DNA of 29,842 nt from Anaerolineae bacterium (GTDB taxonomy: Bacteria > Chloroflexota > Anaerolineae > JAFGEY01). A program made the translations under genes and the position numbers. The first letter of the stretch is position 1, and each line of letters opens with the position of its first letter. This document shows positions 25,041-29,842 of this stretch, one piece after another. The stretch covers positions 1-29,842 of the forward strand of contig JAFGJF010000172.1 of the NCBI GenBank assembly GCA_016929205.1, given 5' to 3'. The notes beneath the pieces are model-generated. The model ran no database searches. It was not told where the DNA came from and saw only the letters and a program-made list of their open reading frames with translations.

Positions 25041-27556
25041 GTTCACCGTCGAGTGTCACACGACCTCACCGCTGCCGGGTGGCTGAACGTTATCTCGTCT
25101 GCCTTTTGTTGCTTTTGTTCTTTTTTCTCCTCGTTTTCAGCGTTTCCAAGAAATCGCCGACACTGGACGAGCAAAACCACATCGCCCGTGGATTGGCCTA
25201 CCTCAAGACCGGCGATCTGCGCCTCAGCCAGGAACACCCACCAGGCGTCAATGCCTGGGAGACTTGGCCACTGCTGCTCGACGAGACGATCCGCCTGCCG
25301 CTGGACAGCGCAAGCTGGGCCAATGCCGAGTGGTACGGCTTTGCCGACCAACTCTTATGGCAGGCCAACGACGGCGAGGCTGTGTCTCGCCTGGTTTTTG
25401 CCACCCGGGTACCGGTCATGTGGCTGACGCTGATCTTGGGCACACTGGTCTACCGTTGGGCGCGCGCCTTGGGAGGCCGTTGGGCCGGGCTGCTGGCATT
25501 GTCACTGCTCGTCTTTGACCCCAACATTCTGGCCCATGGCCGGCTGACGACGACCGATATGGGGATCACCTGCCTCGTTGTGGCGGCCATGTTTGCGCTG
25601 TGGAGAGCCATGCCGTACAGTTCACGGCCGTACAGTCCACGGCCGTACAATCCACGGCCGCCAGTTTCGCTGCACCACAGCGGCTGGCAGCATTGGCTTT
25701 TGGCCGGCGTTCTCTTTGGCCTGGCCCAGGTGTCCAAGTTCTCGGCATTGGTGCTGGGACCAGTGATCGCGCTGGCTATCGTGTTGGTATGGATCCAACG
25801 AATCATCTCGCAAAAATCATCCAGCGCCGCTGTACGCGAAGCCCGGCAGTGGATCTCGCGTCTCGCATTTGTATTCGGTATCGGGTTCATCGTCGTCTGG
25901 GCTGTGTATGGCTTTGAGTGGGGTCCGATCGCGGCCCTGGGCAACATCCCCGGCCCGGCGCCTTCTTATTTTGCCGGCATACAGACGATCCTCAAGCGCA
26001 CCGGCGGTGGCACAACCTCCTTTTTAATGGGACAGTATTCGGAGAGCGGCTGGTGGACTTATTTTCCAATCGCGTTTGCGATCAAAACACCACTGCCAAC
26101 ACTGCTCTTATTGATTGCCGCATTGGGACTGTGGGTATATGGATACATCGCAAGCCGGTTCCCGGCTCAATCACCCCATTACAGGCAGAGCGATCCCGAC
26201 GATCCAACAGCGACTCACCCGGAACGTGGGACATCACTCAACCATCTGGCCTGCCTGATCTTGCCTGTCCTCGCCTTTTGGACAATAGCGATGTCCAGCT
26301 CGTTCAACATCGGCTACCGGCACATCCTGCCCTCGCTACCCTTTCTGTACATCCTGACCGGATGGCAGATCGCAGCGTATTTCAGCAGAAAACAGCACCA
26401 TCGGTCAGGCATCAGGCGTCATCCGATAGCCGTCATTCGCTACTTGCTACTTGCTGTTTGCTGTTTTTCTCTCGCTGTCACTGCGTTTTCGATCTTGCCT
26501 CACTATCTCTCTTTTTTCAATGTTCTGGCAGGAGGATCAGAGCAGGGCTACCGTTTACTCGTCGATTCCAATCTCGATTGGGGGCAGGATCTGCCCGGGC
26601 TGGCAGAACGATTCAACAACTCACCCGTTCCCATAAACCTGAGCTGGTTTGGCGCGGCACACCCCGAAGCGTATCATTTTCCATTTCATCCCCTGCCCGG
26701 TTTCTGGCGCTTTGGCGGCGACCCGGCAGCTTTTGGCCTGAATCCATACAATCCAGCGCCCGGCATCTATGCGATCAGTGCCAGCAATTTGCAGGGCATC
26801 CAGTTGGCCGATCGCGACAGTTATGCCCGGTTTAGAGCGCAGGACCCACTCGGCAACATCGGGCACTCGATCCTGATCTATGAGGTGCCGCAGCGCCAGG
26901 CGCCAGCCGAAGCGGTTGTGCTCGCCGTGCCAACGTCCCAATTGGCCGCTCAGGAACGATCGCTGCTGGAACGAGGCGCAACCGTTCGCCAATTCGATCC
27001 TGCCAGCGGTGTGATCGTGCCCTTTGTCGACACGGTGTGGTTTATCACCCCAGAGCCGCCTGGCTGGGGAGAGGTGGTCCGCCAGGGGCCAGGATACGTC
27101 GTCATCAGCGGCCCATTCGGCCGCGAATACGAGCTGCTGCTCAAAGCACCGTGCCCCTGCGATCTGGATACACGTTTTGCAGACATTGTCGCTTTGCGAC
27201 ACCATCAAGTCAACGATTTGTCTTTATCTACAAGCAACACCCTCATCGTCGAAGCGGTGTGGTACGTGATCGGCCCGCCCCATCGCGCCGCCAAATCGTT
27301 CGCGCACCTGCTCGACGCCAATGGCCACACTCTCGCCGGCTGGGATGGCATCGCTTCACCAGCAACGTGCTGGCAGGCGAACGACCGCCTCACACAGCGT
27401 TACACAATCGCATTGCCTCAGGATCTTGGTCCCGGTACATACCAGGTCGAGATCGGCTGGTACGACGCCGAAACGCTGCAGCGCTGGCCACTTACCATAG
27501 ATGGCAAACAGGCCGGGGATAGGCTGCTGCTGCCAGACGTCGAAATCAAAAAGTGA
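25037..27556 (+). CDS. GT39-type GT-C membrane glycosyltransferase with C-terminal beta-sandwich (2)
   Basis: An 839-residue paralogue of the preceding enzyme. After helix 1 (~18-36) comes SPTLDEQNHIARG with Asp44-Glu45 as the acidic motif, then LSQEHPP and, further on, HGRLTTTDMG and GYRHILPSLPFLYIL, all typical of PMT/GT39-type GT-C proteins. About 10-11 helices are followed by soluble residues ~500-700 and a beta-sandwich (~709-839) with FAHLLD, WQAND and GTYQVEIGWYD. Three hydrophilic loops look expanded: a Pro-Tyr-Ser-Arg repeat from a 15-bp tandem DNA repeat (25613-25657), a Ser/Thr/Asp/Pro-rich loop (~375-400), and a His/Arg loop from heptamer repeats (26405-26467). The start overlaps the preceding stop (ATGA), so the two are coupled. 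Last gene of the third operon; no hairpin terminator is visible after it. Confidence 0.88.
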   Translation: MSSPSSVTRPHRCRVAERYLVCLLLLLFFFLLVFSVSKKSPTLDEQNHIARGLAYLKTGDLRLSQEHPPGVNAWETWPLLLDETIRLPLDSASWANAEWYGFADQLLWQANDGEAVSRLVFATRVPVMWLTLILGTLVYRWARALGGRWAGLLALSLLVFDPNILAHGRLTTTDMGITCLVVAAMFALWRAMPYSSRPYSPRPYNPRPPVSLHHSGWQHWLLAGVLFGLAQVSKFSALVLGPVIALAIVLVWIQRIISQKSSSAAVREARQWISRLAFVFGIGFIVVWAVYGFEWGPIAALGNIPGPAPSYFAGIQTILKRTGGGTTSFLMGQYSESGWWTYFPIAFAIKTPLPTLLLLIAALGLWVYGYIASRFPAQSPHYRQSDPDDPTATHPERGTSLNHLACLILPVLAFWTIAMSSSFNIGYRHILPSLPFLYILTGWQIAAYFSRKQHHRSGIRRHPIAVIRYLLLAVCCFSLAVTAFSILPHYLSFFNVLAGGSEQGYRLLVDSNLDWGQDLPGLAERFNNSPVPINLSWFGAAHPEAYHFPFHPLPGFWRFGGDPAAFGLNPYNPAPGIYAISASNLQGIQLADRDSYARFRAQDPLGNIGHSILIYEVPQRQAPAEAVVLAVPTSQLAAQERSLLERGATVRQFDPASGVIVPFVDTVWFITPEPPGWGEVVRQGPGYVVISGPFGREYELLLKAPCPCDLDTRFADIVALRHHQVNDLSLSTSNTLIVEAVWYVIGPPHRAAKSFAHLLDANGHTLAGWDGIASPATCWQANDRLTQRYTIALPQDLGPGTYQVEIGWYDAETLQRWPLTIDGKQAGDRLLLPDVEIKK
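25613..25657. repeat. Three tandem copies of a 15-bp unit
   Basis: CCGTACAGTTCACGG, CCGTACAGTCCACGG and CCGTACAATCCACGG follow one another without gaps, then a partial CCG. They encode Pro-Tyr-Ser/Asn-Ser/Pro-Arg three times in a loop between membrane helices. The 15-bp length keeps frame, so copy number could vary without disrupting the gene. Confidence 0.92.
26405..26467. repeat. Nine degenerate heptamers in register within a GT-C gene
   Basis: Starting at 26405 the sequence divides into nine consecutive 7-mers, among them TCAGGCA then TCAGGCG, CTACTTG twice in succession, and CTGTTTG then CTGTTTT. They encode an Arg/His/Ile loop running into a Leu-rich helix. The 7-bp period is independent of the codon period, which points to a DNA-level repeat rather than a protein repeat. 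Confidence 0.7.
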
Positions 27557-27685
27557 TTGTTTTCCGGTCTGCCTTAATCGCCAGCGCTCGCTCCTCCTTC
27601 TGCCCATATCTCCGCACTCGATGATTTTGACAAGTAAGCATTGTCGAGTATACTCTGGCTCACCAACCGGCAAAAGGGAGTCTCT
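27557..27685 (+). promoter_or_regulatory. Intergenic region with promoter PD before the third GT39-type gene
   Basis: TTGACA (27627-27632) is a perfect -35 consensus; TATACT (27649-27654) follows after 16 bp, giving a start near 27661 and a short leader of ~25 nt. The ribosome site AAAAGGGAG (27672-27680) is five bases before ATG 27686. No hairpin that could end the preceding operon was seen in 27557-27626, so read-through is possible. Confidence 0.75.
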
Positions 27686-29842
27686 ATGATCGCCGCTGTA
27701 CACCTTGGTTTGTTGTTCATCACTGATTTGGCCATTGTGCTGCTGCCATCCGGCAATCTGCGCGCGGCGTTCGTGTTTGTGCTGCTCTGGGTTCTGCCGG
27801 GATATGCCTGGGGGCACAGACTTGAGGGCCGGCGGTGGGCCGGGTTTGGACTCGGCATGGGCATCAATGTATTGCTAATGCTGTTGTATCACTATTTGCC
27901 CGGACCGGTCTCGTTTATTCCCTGCTTGATCCTCTTTACGCTGTCGGCATTGATCCCATTCGCGATCGCGCAATTGCCCAAAATCACACGATCGTCCAAG
28001 ATCGACCCCGATGAGCGTCTCAGTCGATCCAAAATCGCTCCAAGGGATTGCGGCAATCTTGATGGCCATCCCCGTTCCCGGCCTGGACCTGACGATCCAG
28101 ACCGAGCACGTCCGGATGTACAGAGCCAGCTTTTCCTGGCAGCCCTGTTGATCATCACGATACTTTTTCGATTAGCCGGCCTCGGTTACAGCGAATTCCA
28201 GGGTGACGAAGGGATCATCATGGTGCGTGCCGCCGAGGCCATCGCCGGCGACGATGGCGAGTTATTCCTGCACCAAAAAGGCCCGTTCGAAATCCTGATC
28301 CCGATGGCAACATGGAGCCTGAACGGCGCGCTCAACGAATTCTGGGCCAGGCTGCCGTTTGCATGGGCGGGCATCTTGGGCATTGCTGCGTTGTACCAAT
28401 TGGGAAGACGCTGGTTTGGGAATGCGGGTGGCTTGATCGCCGGAGCGGTGATGGCCATCAACGGATTTCACATCGCGTTCGCCCGCATCATCCAGTACCA
28501 GGACATCGTGGTATGGATGGGGCTGCTGGCGTTGTTGGTGTTGGACGACTATCGCCAACGCGGCAGGACCATCGATCTGGTGCTGGGCGCGACATTTCTC
28601 GCGCTGGGGGCACTGGCACACTATGACGCGGTATTGGTCGTTCCTGCTGCTGTCGTGCTGGCTTGGCGCTGGACACCCGGCAAGCCGCGGCGCTTTCGGC
28701 ACCAGATTGTGTGGCGCGATTATTGGCTCGCCCTGATCGTCGGTATCGTCATCCTGGCCTTGTTCTACGCACCCTTTGTGCTGAATCCCAACTTTGGCAA
28801 GACGTCAGGTTACATCGCCGAAGGACGGGTCGGCGGCAAGCTGCACTTCAACGTCGAAAAAATCTGGGTTATGAGCACCGTCTACAACTCGAGCTACACC
28901 GTCGCCCTTTTGTTTGTATTGGCTCTGGCATCGTTGTTGTTCCACAGGCGGTTCAGAACCCTGCTTTACGCCTGGGTGGTCACGGTCGTACCATTTATCT
29001 TTTACCTGATCGTCGTTTTCGATCCCAGGACGCATATTTACACCTTTTACAGCGGGGCCGCGCTCTTGGCCGGAGCAGCCACCGCCGGGCTGTGGGGCAC
29101 CCTAAAAAAAGCGCGTTGGCGTTGGGCGGCCCTAGGAGTTGGTGTGGCCGCATACGTGCTGTGCGCGGGATATAGCTGGATCATGTTTGTCGATCACACG
29201 CCCGAATACCAGCGCACCTGGCCCGACAACAAACTCGGGCTCTATTGGACGACCTATGAGGACATGCCGGCGCACGGGCGCTTTGGATTTCCACACCGCG
29301 CCGGGTGGCAGGCGATTGGCGCGCTGATGGCCAAGGGCACGATATCCGGCACCTATGCCAGCAATGAAGAGCAGGAAATTACCGACTTTTATACGCGCCA
29401 GGCGCCGCGCACCCACTGCCCCAAGCCTGACGTCTATATCGTCGCTGAAAACGTGCAGGATGAGATCCGCATTGACCGGGAAGAATTGGCGCGCGATTTC
29501 AAACTGGCAGGAGTGGTCACCGTCCTCGGCGAACCGCGCATCCGCTGGTACACGCGAGACGCCGGTCCAGTGCTGACCGTCGATCAAGCTGACTACCGCC
29601 AATGGTGGATGCCAGAGCAGGTTGCACCGCCAACGACGGGTGGCAGCGTCGCGATTCACGCCGTGTTCAACGACGAAATCGAGTTACTGGGCTATGACCT
29701 GAGGGCGGGCCAGGCTCATCGCAGCGGCTGGGTCGAGGTGACGTTGTATTGGCGGCCGTTGGTGCCGTTGGTGCGCAATATCCAGGTTACCGTGCAGCTC
29801 TACGACGGGCAAACGCTGTGGGCACAGCACGACAGCGCGCCC
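27686..29842 (+). CDS. GT39-type GT-C membrane glycosyltransferase with extra N-terminal membrane domain (3' end outside window)
   Basis: Open for 719 codons to the last base, so truncated by the window. ATG 27686 has a strong ribosome site. Unlike its two neighbours it has an extra N-terminal part: about four helices (~1-100; VLLWVLPGYAWGH), then a polar Arg/Asp/Pro-rich linker (~105-150), before the GT-C core. The core begins with helix LFLAALLIITILFRLAGLGY and FQGDEGI, where Asp174-Glu175 is the acidic motif, then KGPFEILIP and AFARIIQYQD, a conserved GT39-type loop. About 8 more helices run to ~500. Residues ~664 to the edge (IELLGYDLRAG, VTLYWRP, VQLYDGQ) are the first half of the beta-sandwich seen complete in the two upstream enzymes. 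It has its own promoter, so it can be regulated apart from the third operon. Donor and acceptor are unknown. Confidence 0.87.
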   Translation, partial: MIAAVHLGLLFITDLAIVLLPSGNLRAAFVFVLLWVLPGYAWGHRLEGRRWAGFGLGMGINVLLMLLYHYLPGPVSFIPCLILFTLSALIPFAIAQLPKITRSSKIDPDERLSRSKIAPRDCGNLDGHPRSRPGPDDPDRARPDVQSQLFLAALLIITILFRLAGLGYSEFQGDEGIIMVRAAEAIAGDDGELFLHQKGPFEILIPMATWSLNGALNEFWARLPFAWAGILGIAALYQLGRRWFGNAGGLIAGAVMAINGFHIAFARIIQYQDIVVWMGLLALLVLDDYRQRGRTIDLVLGATFLALGALAHYDAVLVVPAAVVLAWRWTPGKPRRFRHQIVWRDYWLALIVGIVILALFYAPFVLNPNFGKTSGYIAEGRVGGKLHFNVEKIWVMSTVYNSSYTVALLFVLALASLLFHRRFRTLLYAWVVTVVPFIFYLIVVFDPRTHIYTFYSGAALLAGAATAGLWGTLKKARWRWAALGVGVAAYVLCAGYSWIMFVDHTPEYQRTWPDNKLGLYWTTYEDMPAHGRFGFPHRAGWQAIGALMAKGTISGTYASNEEQEITDFYTRQAPRTHCPKPDVYIVAENVQDEIRIDREELARDFKLAGVVTVLGEPRIRWYTRDAGPVLTVDQADYRQWWMPEQVAPPTTGGSVAIHAVFNDEIELLGYDLRAGQAHRSGWVEVTLYWRPLVPLVRNIQVTVQLYDGQTLWAQHDSAP

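Noticed and set aside
25613..25660. Short CRISPR-like array
   Set aside because: The 15-bp units are contiguous with no spacers and lie in frame inside a glycosyltransferase gene.

Overview
The window carries 19 protein genes, all on the + strand. Nearly all build, export or decorate a cell-surface polysaccharide. The organism is probably a member of the Chloroflexota (Anaerolineae/Caldilineae-like). This is an inference from three things: a VYLPLV segment just after a signal peptide in the secreted protein at 20658-22091 (a tag I associate with secreted proteins of that phylum), several very large GT-C membrane glycosyltransferases with C-terminal beta-sandwich domains, and short heptamer repeats inserted in coding sequence. 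No rRNA, tRNA, CRISPR array, transposase or phage gene was seen.

Layout. (1) 1-711: the end of a TPR protein cut by the window edge. (2) 728-4983: promoter, GDP-mannose 3,5-epimerase and a fused L-fucokinase/GDP-L-fucose pyrophosphorylase, which supply GDP-L-galactose (or gulose) and GDP-L-fucose. (3) 5005-17703: a second promoter almost identical to the first, then nine genes: UDP-GlcNAc 2-epimerase, AlkP-superfamily hydrolase, Wzx flippase, Wzy/ligase-type membrane protein, heparan-sulfotransferase-like sulfotransferase, pyruvyltransferase, MDR-Gfo/Idh two-domain oxidoreductase, WbuB-like GT4 glycosyltransferase and an extended SDR epimerase, closed by a strong intrinsic terminator. (4) 17702-27556: overlapping tandem promoters, then a polyprenyl-phosphate sugar-1-phosphate transferase, a DUF2142-type membrane protein, a secreted GH39-like glycosidase, a small two-helix membrane protein with an extracytoplasmic beta-domain, and two GT39-type GT-C glycosyltransferases. 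(5) 27627-29842: a consensus-like promoter and a third GT39-type gene that runs off the window.

How the genes fit together (inference): the initiating transferase at 17821 loads the first sugar on undecaprenyl phosphate. GT4 and transferases encoded elsewhere extend it with ManNAc-, L-Gal- or L-Fuc-type residues, Wzx flips the repeat unit and Wzy polymerises it. The pyruvyltransferase and sulfotransferase add negative charge. The GT-C enzymes, which use lipid-phosphate sugars outside the membrane, probably add side branches or glycosylate a surface acceptor, and the secreted glycosidase trims product. The predicted product is a sulfated, pyruvylated, L-hexose-containing capsule or exopolysaccharide. 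The middle cassette (about 6.3-13.1 kb) is visibly more AT-rich than the GT-C region, as expected of an exchangeable serotype block.
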